From an uncultured Saprospiraceae bacterium (lineage in GTDB: Bacteria > Bacteroidota > Bacteroidia > Chitinophagales > Saprospiraceae): a stretch of DNA of 64,000 bases. The position numbers were made by a program, and so were the translations under genes. The notes under the pieces are model-generated. The model was given only the letters and a program-made list of their open reading frames with translations, was not told where the DNA came from and did no database searches. The DNA lies in the NCBI GenBank assembly GCA_937981555.1, contig CALJOK010000020.1:1-64000 (forward strand), given 5' to 3'. Shown piece by piece: positions 49,478 through 58,024 of the stretch; the stretch's first letter is position 1; every line of letters starts with the position of its first letter.

Positions 49478-52042
49478 ATGAATTTATACATTACTGACTT
49501 TAAAGAACAATTTTCTAGTAAAAAAGAAGATCTTAAAAATGCGAAGTATATCACATTGACGGATTCTGAGATGACCCCGGATCAGTATGATATGGTTTTT
49601 AAGGAAGCAACTCAGGTTGCTAGATTACAAATTACTAATCATAAAATTAAGTCACTTCCAAATCTAAAGCATTTAAATCAACTTCATCATTTTGATTTAT
49701 CTTGCCCAAATATAGAGTCTCTTCCTGAGCAAAATTTTCCTTCTACTATTTGGCAATTTAATTACAACGCTGGGAAATTACATCAACTGCCTGATTATAT
49801 TTGGAAATTAGAAAACTTAACCCAGATATGGATTAAGAATGAGGAGATCGTAGAAATGAAGATACCTAGCGGTTCTCTGATAAGGTCAGTTTACATCATC
49901 ACGCCAAAATTAGGAATATTAGAAATTGGGAAAACACAAACAAAGCTTGGACAATTAGAAATATCTTCCCGGTCATTAAAAAAAATAGATAACAGTTTTT
50001 CAAATTTAACCGAACTCTATACCCTCAAGGTAAAAGCACCAATAGAAGAAGTGGATTGTGATTTTTCGCAAGTAACAGGCCTTAGTGAAGTGAGACTAGA
50101 TGGTTGGAATTTAGAGGACTATGGTTTTATGAATACCATTCAAAAAATGTATTTTTTAGAAATCTCCAGATCAAAAAAGAAATGGAAAAACTTACCTGAT
50201 ATTAAACAATGGAAAAATATAAATCGACTTTGGATTTCAGATTGTTTAGATACCACACTCACCGATTCGGAAATTGAAGGTCAGTCTTTAATCCAATTAT
50301 ACATTCGAAATTCCAACATTAATTTCGAACCAAAGTTTTTTAAAAATTGTCAAAGATTATCGGATGTTCAGTTGGAAAATATTCCACCTGTTAATTTTGC
50401 AGAGTGCATTCGTTATTTACAAAGTTCAACGGGACATATATTTTTAGGTGAAATAGAGTTAAAAGATATTGATAATATTCCAGAAGGGATAGAAGCAGAT
50501 TGGTCTTACTTAACTTTATCAAAAAATAATATCGAGCATAATGATTTAAACTTCTTAGATCATTTACCCAAATTAAAATCATTTAGAACTTGGAATAATC
50601 CAATTTATTCTACTCATGTATTTTTGAAAAATAGAACAGTACCTATTGAAAAAATGCCTGAAACCCTTGAAGGTTTTAAATATAAAAATGTAAAGCAATT
50701 TTGTAGCCTTTGCTCTTCGATTGAAAAGTCAGGTTTGCCTCAAGAGGACAAAGAGTTTTTTGTCAATTATTTGATGGGACGAACTAAGTTGGACGTGAAC
50801 AAAACTTGGAATTGGGAGACGATATTAAAAGCGACCAATATTACCTTGTTGGCCTTTAGGAAAAAACTGATGGCATTAATTGATGAAAAAGTAGAAGCCG
50901 TAAAATTAGAAAATCCTTTGAGCGAAAACTCAGTTCTGTATATTTCAGGTAAGCCCAATATGAAAATTACCGAACTCAAAAAACAAGTCAAAGAATTAGG
51001 ACTTCAATTAGAAACTAAATATTCTGATCAAGTGACTCATGTAATCATTGGAACGAAATCTCCAGATTACCATTTTTTTGCTGACAAAAAATTCACTCCA
51101 ATTACTGATGTTGATTTGCAAAAACAGTTTGCAGATTCTCAACCACAATTTTTAAAAGAGACTTTAGAAAAGCAAGAAGGTGCTGCACCCGAAATGTTGG
51201 AAAATTTAGAACGCTTGTTGCAAAGCAGCGATATCATCAATGTAAAGGTAGGATTGGAAATGATAAAAAATGGAGGAATGCCTCCACAGATTTTTGATAG
51301 TTTACTTCTTGTACAGAAAACTACGTCAGATCCAAAAATAAGAAAGGCTGCTAAAGATATGTTAGAAATACATGCTGATGCAGAATGGAAACCTTTAGTT
51401 CGAGATCGACTCTCTTTTAAAATGGTTAATGATCCTAATAAATCTGAAATTGATATTCGGCGACAATTTAAAGCGATCGCTAAAAAATTGACACCGACTT
51501 TGGCAGGTAAATTTTCTATGCTCATGTTTCAAAAAATAGGGAAGGGGCTTCGCTATTCACTTACCGCGGGCTTGAAAAAAGAGATTAAAATGGAAGCTTA
51601 TCAATTGCTTCTGACCGATCACCATTTTGATTTTTCCAAAGGATTAGGATTTAGTGAACGGCCAAAAGATCCAAATAGTTATGATGAATATAATTTGCCC
51701 GAGATGAGTGTGGCGTTGCCAGTTTTAGTATTAGAGTTGGGTGAAATTCATTCGTTGGATTTAACCAATTGTCGATATAATAACTTGAGTCAAAAGATTA
51801 CCAAATTTAAAGATCTTAAACATTTAAATTTGTCGATCAATGAAATGTCAAGTTTGCCTGATCACCTTGGTACTTTGCAGGATCTTGTAACAATAGATTT
51901 ACGGGAGAATAAATTTAGGTTTTTTCCAGAAGTTTTAGGTAAATTTCCAAAATTGAAAAAAATAGATTTTAGAGGAAATAAAGATATAGTTGTTCCTGAT
52001 TGGTTTTTAAAAACAAATCATGATTGTGAAGTTTTAATATAA
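49478..52042 (+). CDS. LRR-BRCT-helical-LRR protein, paralog 1
   Basis: An 854-residue, probably cytoplasmic protein (no signal or membrane helix). An N-terminal leucine-rich repeat array (about residues 40-385), with irregular units such as LPNLKHLNQLHHFDLS, is followed by a helical linker and a BRCT-like domain (about 483-560; VLYISGKPNMKITELKKQ, then YSDQVTHVIIG). A helical, HEAT-like part (about 570-745; INVKVGLEMIKNGGMPPQIF) and a second, regular LRR block (about 755-840; LKHLNLSINEMSSLP) complete it. The same order is found in the protein encoded at 53180-55501. BRCT domains in bacteria are mostly in DNA ligase LigA; this mix is unusual. The VWA/MoxR pair next door suggests a shared machine. 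Confidence 0.82.
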   Translation: MNLYITDFKEQFSSKKEDLKNAKYITLTDSEMTPDQYDMVFKEATQVARLQITNHKIKSLPNLKHLNQLHHFDLSCPNIESLPEQNFPSTIWQFNYNAGKLHQLPDYIWKLENLTQIWIKNEEIVEMKIPSGSLIRSVYIITPKLGILEIGKTQTKLGQLEISSRSLKKIDNSFSNLTELYTLKVKAPIEEVDCDFSQVTGLSEVRLDGWNLEDYGFMNTIQKMYFLEISRSKKKWKNLPDIKQWKNINRLWISDCLDTTLTDSEIEGQSLIQLYIRNSNINFEPKFFKNCQRLSDVQLENIPPVNFAECIRYLQSSTGHIFLGEIELKDIDNIPEGIEADWSYLTLSKNNIEHNDLNFLDHLPKLKSFRTWNNPIYSTHVFLKNRTVPIEKMPETLEGFKYKNVKQFCSLCSSIEKSGLPQEDKEFFVNYLMGRTKLDVNKTWNWETILKATNITLLAFRKKLMALIDEKVEAVKLENPLSENSVLYISGKPNMKITELKKQVKELGLQLETKYSDQVTHVIIGTKSPDYHFFADKKFTPITDVDLQKQFADSQPQFLKETLEKQEGAAPEMLENLERLLQSSDIINVKVGLEMIKNGGMPPQIFDSLLLVQKTTSDPKIRKAAKDMLEIHADAEWKPLVRDRLSFKMVNDPNKSEIDIRRQFKAIAKKLTPTLAGKFSMLMFQKIGKGLRYSLTAGLKKEIKMEAYQLLLTDHHFDFSKGLGFSERPKDPNSYDEYNLPEMSVALPVLVLELGEIHSLDLTNCRYNNLSQKITKFKDLKHLNLSINEMSSLPDHLGTLQDLVTIDLRENKFRFFPEVLGKFPKLKKIDFRGNKDIVVPDWFLKTNHDCEVLI

Positions 52043-52088
52043 GATAAGAAAACGACTTTAATTGAAAAATAAATAACAATATAATTAC

Positions 52089-53102
52089 ATGGAGAAAAGT
52101 AACAGAGGAGTAAGATATTCTATTTTAGATTTAGCGCTAATTTCACAGGGAAATACGACAGCTGAAACCCTACAAAAAAGCCTTGCTTTGGCTCAGCAGG
52201 CGGAAGAATTTGGATATCATAGATATTGGTTGGCGGAGCATCATAATTCTATTAGCATCGCCAGTTCTGCCACTTCAGTTTTGATTGGATATATTGCAGG
52301 TGGAACAAAAAAAATTAGAGTTGGTTCTGGTGGAATTATGTTGCCAAATCATTCCCCACTCATCGTGGCAGAACAATTTGGTACGTTAGGTTCGTTGTAT
52401 CCTAATCGGATTGATTTGGGATTAGGAAGAGCTCCAGGGACAGACCAAGAAACTGCTTTTGCCATTCGTTCGGACAGGATGAATTCGGTGTATAAATTTC
52501 CGGAAGAGATTCAGAAAATCCAACAGTATTTTTCCAATAACAATAGCGATGCAAAAGTTCGCGCTAATGTTGCTGAAGGAGTAGATGTTCCAATTTACAT
52601 TTTAGGTTCGAGTACAGATAGTGCTCATTTGGCTGCCAAGAAAGGATTGCCTTATGCTTTTGCGAGTCACTTCGCAACTACTCAATTAATTGAAGCGCTT
52701 AATATTTATCATAATGAATTCCAACCGTCTGAATTTTTGCAAGAACCATATGCGATGGCTGGAGCTAATGTGATTGTGGCTGATACTGACGAAGAGGCGG
52801 AAAGGTATTTCACTTCTCTAATTCGAGGTATCATCGGAATCCTAACTGGTAAAAGAAATTTTTTACAAGCACCTACCGAGATGACTCCCGATTTAGTTGA
52901 AGTAAGAAAGCATCCTGCTGTGGAGCAAATGTTGAAGTATTCTTTTGTAGGAAGTAAAGATACCGTAAAGAAGAAAACAGAGGAATTTTTAGCTCAAACT
53001 AAAATCAATGAATTGATCGCAGTTACTAATATTTATGATGCAGATAATCGAGTGAATTCGTATCAGATGTTTTCTGAAATTATGAAGGAAATTAATAATT
53101 GA
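52089..53102 (+). CDS. Luciferase-like monooxygenase (LLM class flavin oxidoreductase)
   Basis: A 337-residue TIM-barrel oxidoreductase of the bacterial luciferase-like group, subgroup MsnO8/YhbW. Marks are YSILDLALISQG near the start, EEFGYHRYWLAEHHN (about residues 42-56), GGIMLPNHSPLIVAEQF, RIDLGLGRAPGTD and FVGSKDTVKKKTEEFL near the end. Such enzymes use reduced flavin and oxygen, but the substrate is rarely known. It starts 46 bases after the LRR-BRCT gene on the same strand and ends 77 bases before the convergent paralog, so it is physically inside the LRR/BRCT/MoxR/VWA cluster. This may be a chance neighbour. Confidence 0.9.
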   Translation: MEKSNRGVRYSILDLALISQGNTTAETLQKSLALAQQAEEFGYHRYWLAEHHNSISIASSATSVLIGYIAGGTKKIRVGSGGIMLPNHSPLIVAEQFGTLGSLYPNRIDLGLGRAPGTDQETAFAIRSDRMNSVYKFPEEIQKIQQYFSNNNSDAKVRANVAEGVDVPIYILGSSTDSAHLAAKKGLPYAFASHFATTQLIEALNIYHNEFQPSEFLQEPYAMAGANVIVADTDEEAERYFTSLIRGIIGILTGKRNFLQAPTEMTPDLVEVRKHPAVEQMLKYSFVGSKDTVKKKTEEFLAQTKINELIAVTNIYDADNRVNSYQMFSEIMKEINN

Positions 53103-53110
53103 GGTGATAT

Positions 53111-53146
53111 GGAGATAAATTTTTCAAAGAAATTTTATCTTTATTT
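53111..53146 (+). terminator. Imperfect hairpin terminator between convergent genes
   Basis: AGATAAATTTTTC and GAAATTTTATCT pair with one bulge, followed by TTATTTTTAC. It lies just after the luciferase-like gene. Confidence 0.5.
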
Positions 53147-53179
53147 TTACAGAATTGTAAGATCAATCACTTTTAAATA

Positions 53180-55501
53180 TTAGACTAATATCTCACAATC
53201 CTTCATCGCATTTCGAATTTCAGCATCAATTATTATTGGATGAATTGTTCCGTTAATTTGATTTTTTCTAAAATCGACCAACTTAAGATTGGGGAAATTA
53301 AACAACTCTTTGGGGAATTCTTCGAAGTTATTCATTTGTAAATCTAGGTGTTCCAATTGAGTAAGTTTTATAAATGATTTTGGAAATTTTTTAATAAAAT
53401 TAAAAGACAAATCTAATCGCTTTAAATCTTTCATCTCACCTATTTTTGCAGGTAGTGAATTGAATTTACAATTATGAAAATTGGCAGATTCAATTAACGG
53501 GACATGATCCACAATATCTATTGGGAATTTTGCAATAGCTTTTATTGACCAAAGTTGAATGGCCTCTTGACCTCTCTCTTTCCAGTTGGTAAAACCTAAA
53601 CCTGGAGCAAAGTTAAAATGTGTTCCTTCCATCATCGCAAGTAATGCATCTGTTCTTTCTTGACAAGGTTTATGGAAATGATAAAGAATGTAACGCAATC
53701 CTTTCTTATATCTTTTATGAAACAATAATGACATTTTAGCGGCAAGATTCCTTGAGCTGTTTTTTGCGATTTTCTCCAATTTTTTATTGATGTCTTGAGC
53801 TTTTGAATTAGCATTGATTCCTGTAAATCTTTGAGTGTCATTAATCAAAGGCAACAACTCGGCAGGAGCATGTTGAAGCAATATTTTTTTTGCCAAACCT
53901 CTAGCTTTACTATCAGGGCAAGTTTTGAAAACAACCAAAAGTGGTTCAATCAAGTCTTTTGGGACTCCACCATTTTTAAGCATTTCTAAACCAACTAAAA
54001 CATTTGGAATGTCATCACTATTGATGAATTGCAAAATATTATTACTGATAGAATCATCTCCTTTTGAAACTGCTGCTTCGATAAAACCTGGTGCATCCGC
54101 TTTAAATATTTGATAAAGTGCTTGCTCGGAAACTAGCTGTAAATTTCTGTTAACCAGTTTCTTATAAAGTTTTGGATTTTTACATATGATTAGATGAGTG
54201 ATGTCGTCATCTGGCTTGTCGGTGAATGGAATATTTAATTCTTTGAGTTTTTTCTTGATTTCAGTTTTACTTCGGCTAGGATTTCCTGCGATATGTAACA
54301 ATGACTTTACATTTAAAGTAGAGATGCCATTTTCTTTTTCACAATGGTCATCTAATTGAGTTTGAATAGCATTTCTTAACGCAGCAAAATTGACATTCAT
54401 CAAGGTAATTAATTCATGGAAAGGTAGTTCTTCCAGTTTCTTAAATTGCCTAACACCAGTAAGTTTTTTAAAATAATATTCTTGTTCCTCGATAGAAAGA
54501 ATAGATTTACCTAGGGCGCCTGCAAGTCCTAAGGCTTTATTCTGATCTAACAAAAATGCTTTTTGATAACCTGTTCCTTCTGTATATCCTTCCCTTGAAA
54601 TAAATTGGATCGTACCTGATATAGGAACAGTTTTTTTTCTTAGGAATATTTTAGGATTAGATAAATAGTGAGACCCTAAGGAAATATTTTTAAGTTTAGG
54701 GAGAGTGTCAATAAAATTAAAATCCTTAAAAATATAATCGTGTCCTCTAAAATTAATTTCTACTAATTCTGAGAGGGAGCTCCAATCTTCAGGGAATTCC
54801 ATCTCTTTTGAAAGTTTGAAATTTAGATTTTTTAGAATAGATAATTTAAAAATATAGCTAGGGAAGATTGTTGGATTATAGTTTCCGTCTATCAGTACTT
54901 CCTTATATTTTTTTGTAAAAATAATAGTTGGAAGTTTATCTGATTTTAAATATTCTAAATGCAAAGATTGGTATATCGGACTATTGTTTTTAGTAAAGAA
55001 ATGTTGAACATAAATTTCTATTTCATGTGGAAGTAATCCTGGGATTCTTATTCTACTAGAGTTGAACTTCGATTCCTCCAAAAATAATTTAAACATATTC
55101 CTTCGTTCAGAATGCGAACCATCATCTGCACATAAAAAATCACGTAAAGCTTTTCCTGTTCTTTTAAAATAAGTATAAAGAATATTAGCACAAAATTGAT
55201 GAGGGAAATTATTTTTCAATGAATAGAAATATAGGTTGTCATAATTTGTATAACCATTAATGTTTCTAAGAATAAGAGCCTTTTGATCTAAAGATAATTT
55301 TGACTCAATGAATAAAAGTATATCGTTAGCGAAGAATTTGTCATCACTTGTCAGAGCAATTGCAACTAAGGAAGGAAAAAACACGTCATCAGAATCCAAA
55401 TTTTTAATGATCTCAAAAGCTATTTTATCATTGGGCAATGAGTTAGAATAGATAAGATTAAATATCTTTTCTTGATTTGAATTTGAAACAAATGAGTCCA
55501 T
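53180..55501 (-). CDS. LRR-BRCT-helical-LRR protein, paralog 2
   Basis: A 773-residue protein with no signal or membrane helix. The N-terminal 380 residues are helical at first (about 1-170) and then LRR-like near 225-290 (LKNLNFKLSKEMEFP and LPKLKNISLGSHYLS). A BRCT-like domain follows (about 393-465; SLLHIAGNPSRSKTEIKK, then DDDITHLIICKNP). A helical part with IPNVLVGLEMLKNGGVPKDL closely matches the same place in the 49478 protein, and a regular C-terminal LRR block (about 667-760; LKRLDLSFNFIKKFP) ends the protein. It is the last gene of an apparent operon with the VWA and MoxR genes, 42 bases after MoxR. This points to the LRR/BRCT protein as adaptor or substrate of that pair. Confidence 0.82.
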   Translation of the reverse strand: MDSFVSNSNQEKIFNLIYSNSLPNDKIAFEIIKNLDSDDVFFPSLVAIALTSDDKFFANDILLFIESKLSLDQKALILRNINGYTNYDNLYFYSLKNNFPHQFCANILYTYFKRTGKALRDFLCADDGSHSERRNMFKLFLEESKFNSSRIRIPGLLPHEIEIYVQHFFTKNNSPIYQSLHLEYLKSDKLPTIIFTKKYKEVLIDGNYNPTIFPSYIFKLSILKNLNFKLSKEMEFPEDWSSLSELVEINFRGHDYIFKDFNFIDTLPKLKNISLGSHYLSNPKIFLRKKTVPISGTIQFISREGYTEGTGYQKAFLLDQNKALGLAGALGKSILSIEEQEYYFKKLTGVRQFKKLEELPFHELITLMNVNFAALRNAIQTQLDDHCEKENGISTLNVKSLLHIAGNPSRSKTEIKKKLKELNIPFTDKPDDDITHLIICKNPKLYKKLVNRNLQLVSEQALYQIFKADAPGFIEAAVSKGDDSISNNILQFINSDDIPNVLVGLEMLKNGGVPKDLIEPLLVVFKTCPDSKARGLAKKILLQHAPAELLPLINDTQRFTGINANSKAQDINKKLEKIAKNSSRNLAAKMSLLFHKRYKKGLRYILYHFHKPCQERTDALLAMMEGTHFNFAPGLGFTNWKERGQEAIQLWSIKAIAKFPIDIVDHVPLIESANFHNCKFNSLPAKIGEMKDLKRLDLSFNFIKKFPKSFIKLTQLEHLDLQMNNFEEFPKELFNFPNLKLVDFRKNQINGTIHPIIIDAEIRNAMKDCEILV

Positions 55502-55543
55502 GTAAATGTATTGTTATTTTTTTAAAGAATTTCTATTTTGATT

Positions 55544-56656
55544 TTACATCTTCTGCAACAGCATCATCGCCACTTCAGGATCTTGCATCACCGCTTTTAA
55601 TGCAGCATTAGTAGAACTCACCAAATCTTGCAACATGGACAATCTTAAATCATTTGGAATAATATCCATTTTGATAAATGATTGCACATTTTTTATTTCA
55701 TCTTTATTGGGTTTTATTTCATTTAAAGTGAGATAATTGACTAGACGTGTACACATTGTTGCAATAATATCTACTCTTAAAACTTCCTTCTGCACGATTC
55801 CTTTTAGATGTTTGTACACGTCATTTTCAAAGTTTTTGGTTTTTAAAATTTGCTCAGGTTTAACTAACTCTGAAAGATTTTGTTGGACAAAAGAAATAAA
55901 CGAAACGATAGTCGCTTCATCCAAACAAGACGAACCTAGCATTTGAATCAATGGAAGTTCTTCAGAGAAATTTTTAATACTTTCTATACTTTGAAAAAAT
56001 TGAACGAGCGAACGAGGAGTTGTTTGTTGGCCATGTGCAATTTCTGGATAAGTTAAAACAAAGTTGATGCACCTCGAATCTACTCCAGATTTTTCTGCCC
56101 ACACCGCCCAAGCTTTTGGATCAAAGTTCATGGTGATATGCATCATCCGAGTGAGCATAGCATTGTCCATCGGAGTGACAGAATAATCTCCACCATCAGG
56201 ATTTGCAGTCAAAACGATTTGCCAAAACTTAGGTAATTTCCAACTTACTAATTCATAGTTTTGTAGGAGTTGCATGATGCCTCGAAGGATTCGATCATCT
56301 GCTCGGTTGACATCATCAATCAATAAAATCCCTGGACCTTCCTCTGTCGGAACCCAATCAGGACTACTGAATATTGTTCGTCCATTTTCGACAGAAGGCA
56401 TTCCAACCAAGTCGCCCATTTCTTCAAATTGAGCAGGAGCGATGTATGCCCATTGGTAGCCAAGCGTATTGGCAATCTGATTTACCATTTCCGTTTTCCC
56501 AATTCCATGTGTTCCCCAAATGCAGATGGGAGATTTTTTATTTCCTGATTCTTCAGCCGCAATATTGGTTTTGATAATATGTTCTACGAAACCTCTTACT
56601 TCATTAGCGTTGGATTCCATTCCGTAAAAAACATAATTGTGTTTTTGATCACTCAT
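55544..56656 (-). CDS. MoxR-family AAA+ ATPase
   Basis: A 370-residue AAA+ protein. Walker A is GTHGIGKT (residues 48-55), Walker B LLIDDVNRAD (111-120), sensor 1 TANP (Asn152) and the arginine-finger region MLTRMM (Arg170). The WVPTEEGPG and DLVGMP segments match the MoxR-type pore and binding loops. The C-terminal 150 residues form the helical lid and an extra helical domain. MoxR proteins work with VWA partners as chaperones that remodel or activate target proteins. It lies 48 bases after the VWA gene and 42 before the LRR-BRCT gene, all on the minus strand. Confidence 0.92.
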   Translation of the reverse strand: MSDQKHNYVFYGMESNANEVRGFVEHIIKTNIAAEESGNKKSPICIWGTHGIGKTEMVNQIANTLGYQWAYIAPAQFEEMGDLVGMPSVENGRTIFSSPDWVPTEEGPGILLIDDVNRADDRILRGIMQLLQNYELVSWKLPKFWQIVLTANPDGGDYSVTPMDNAMLTRMMHITMNFDPKAWAVWAEKSGVDSRCINFVLTYPEIAHGQQTTPRSLVQFFQSIESIKNFSEELPLIQMLGSSCLDEATIVSFISFVQQNLSELVKPEQILKTKNFENDVYKHLKGIVQKEVLRVDIIATMCTRLVNYLTLNEIKPNKDEIKNVQSFIKMDIIPNDLRLSMLQDLVSSTNAALKAVMQDPEVAMMLLQKM

Positions 56657-56704
56657 TTATTTTTATTTTTTTAACTGTTTTGCCTTGTATTTCAAAGCCA
56701 TTTT

Positions 56705-57970
56705 TTAGTTAGTCATTTTTAATTTTTTGCCTGGTAATTTATTCCAGATATCGTCATTTTCTTCAATTCCATTCGAAGTGACAATCCACAAAACAGGGTA
56801 GCGAGTAGGCATACTCGGTGGCGCAGCATAACCATCTGTAAAATAAATTAACGCATCGGGATGAAATTTTTCATTACCATATTTGATGGGCGCATCGAAA
56901 GAAGTTCCACCTCTGCCATGTACTTTTACAGGGGTGATTCCTTTGTAATTATAAGTATGATGAATATGGGTATCACATTCTACGATTTGAATTTCTGCTC
57001 CTTGTTTCCAGATGAAATATATTTCCGCAAAAAATTCTACCAAGTCATTATTCGGAACACTTCCTGAGGTATCAATGGCGAGTAACAATCTATTTCGTCT
57101 TTTTACTTTTACGCCAGGCACCGTTCCATATCGCTTGGAGGGACGACGAATCGTATTTTTTATAAAAGTACTATTGCTCGAAGTGGCGAACAATCGGAGA
57201 AGTCTACGCCAATTAAATTTCGGTTTCATCTCCGCCAAAATTTGTTCTAATTGCTCAGCAAGACTTCCAGGGAGGTTGCCGTAATTTTTATATTTATGTT
57301 TGACTCGGTCTGCCGTTTGTTTAATCATTCGGTTGGCTTGGTACTCTGCAATTTTGCGTTCACCTTCCGACATTTTTTCAATTTCTGACCAAAATTTATG
57401 TCTCTCTAATTCGATATTTCCGCCAGACATCAAACCTGAAATATCTACTTGAGACTCTCCTTTACTTTTATCAGCGCTTGTGTTATTGACTGCCTGTCCA
57501 AAACTCATCAAAGACGGTGTCTTAAATATTTTACCCAAATGATGATAATAATATCCAACATCTTTGTCTTTTTCCAAATCAATATTATACATCGGTAAGA
57601 GGTAGGCAAAATTTTCTAACAATATTCCTCCGTCTGGCAATTGCTTACTTTCGATATATTGATTAACGACAATGTCAGCAGCAATGTTAAATAATTTTTT
57701 ATTGGGAAAACCTTTCATCAAAAACAAATGCTTCAAAACAATATGTAACATTTCATGCTTGATGAGACCATACCTATGTTGATCATTTAGCGAATCCCAA
57801 AAATTTTCATTGACTATTAATTTGATGCTTTGTCGATTCATTAATGCAACTGCTGCTGTATCTGTCTGTTCTGAAATTTCTTTAGGTAAGCCCATCATGA
57901 AATGACCATAGAATGGTTCGGTGAGAAGAAGTTTGACGCTGGTCTTGCTGATGGAATCTATAGATTTCAA
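56705..57970 (-). CDS. VWA-like protein with putative HExxH metallopeptidase domain (DUF2201-type)
   Basis: A 421-residue protein that fuses two domains. Residues about 8-260 resemble the DUF2201 N-terminal metallopeptidase-like part, with HEMLH at 72-76 and, 20 residues on, an NIAADIVVNQYIE helix holding possible third-ligand residues. Residues 290-421 are a VWA domain with an intact metal-ion-dependent adhesion site: DTSGS (300-304), GGTSF (Thr356) and FTDGY (Asp379). It is the first gene of the apparent VWA-MoxR-LRR/BRCT operon. In this class the VWA part is thought to bind the MoxR ATPase; whether the peptidase part is active is unknown. Confidence 0.88.
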   Translation of the reverse strand: MKSIDSISKTSVKLLLTEPFYGHFMMGLPKEISEQTDTAAVALMNRQSIKLIVNENFWDSLNDQHRYGLIKHEMLHIVLKHLFLMKGFPNKKLFNIAADIVVNQYIESKQLPDGGILLENFAYLLPMYNIDLEKDKDVGYYYHHLGKIFKTPSLMSFGQAVNNTSADKSKGESQVDISGLMSGGNIELERHKFWSEIEKMSEGERKIAEYQANRMIKQTADRVKHKYKNYGNLPGSLAEQLEQILAEMKPKFNWRRLLRLFATSSNSTFIKNTIRRPSKRYGTVPGVKVKRRNRLLLAIDTSGSVPNNDLVEFFAEIYFIWKQGAEIQIVECDTHIHHTYNYKGITPVKVHGRGGTSFDAPIKYGNEKFHPDALIYFTDGYAAPPSMPTRYPVLWIVTSNGIEENDDIWNKLPGKKLKMTN

Positions 57971-58024
57971 ATAGGTATATTTTAATTTTAGGATTAAAAA
58001 TGAAGATTAAATTATCTATCGTGT

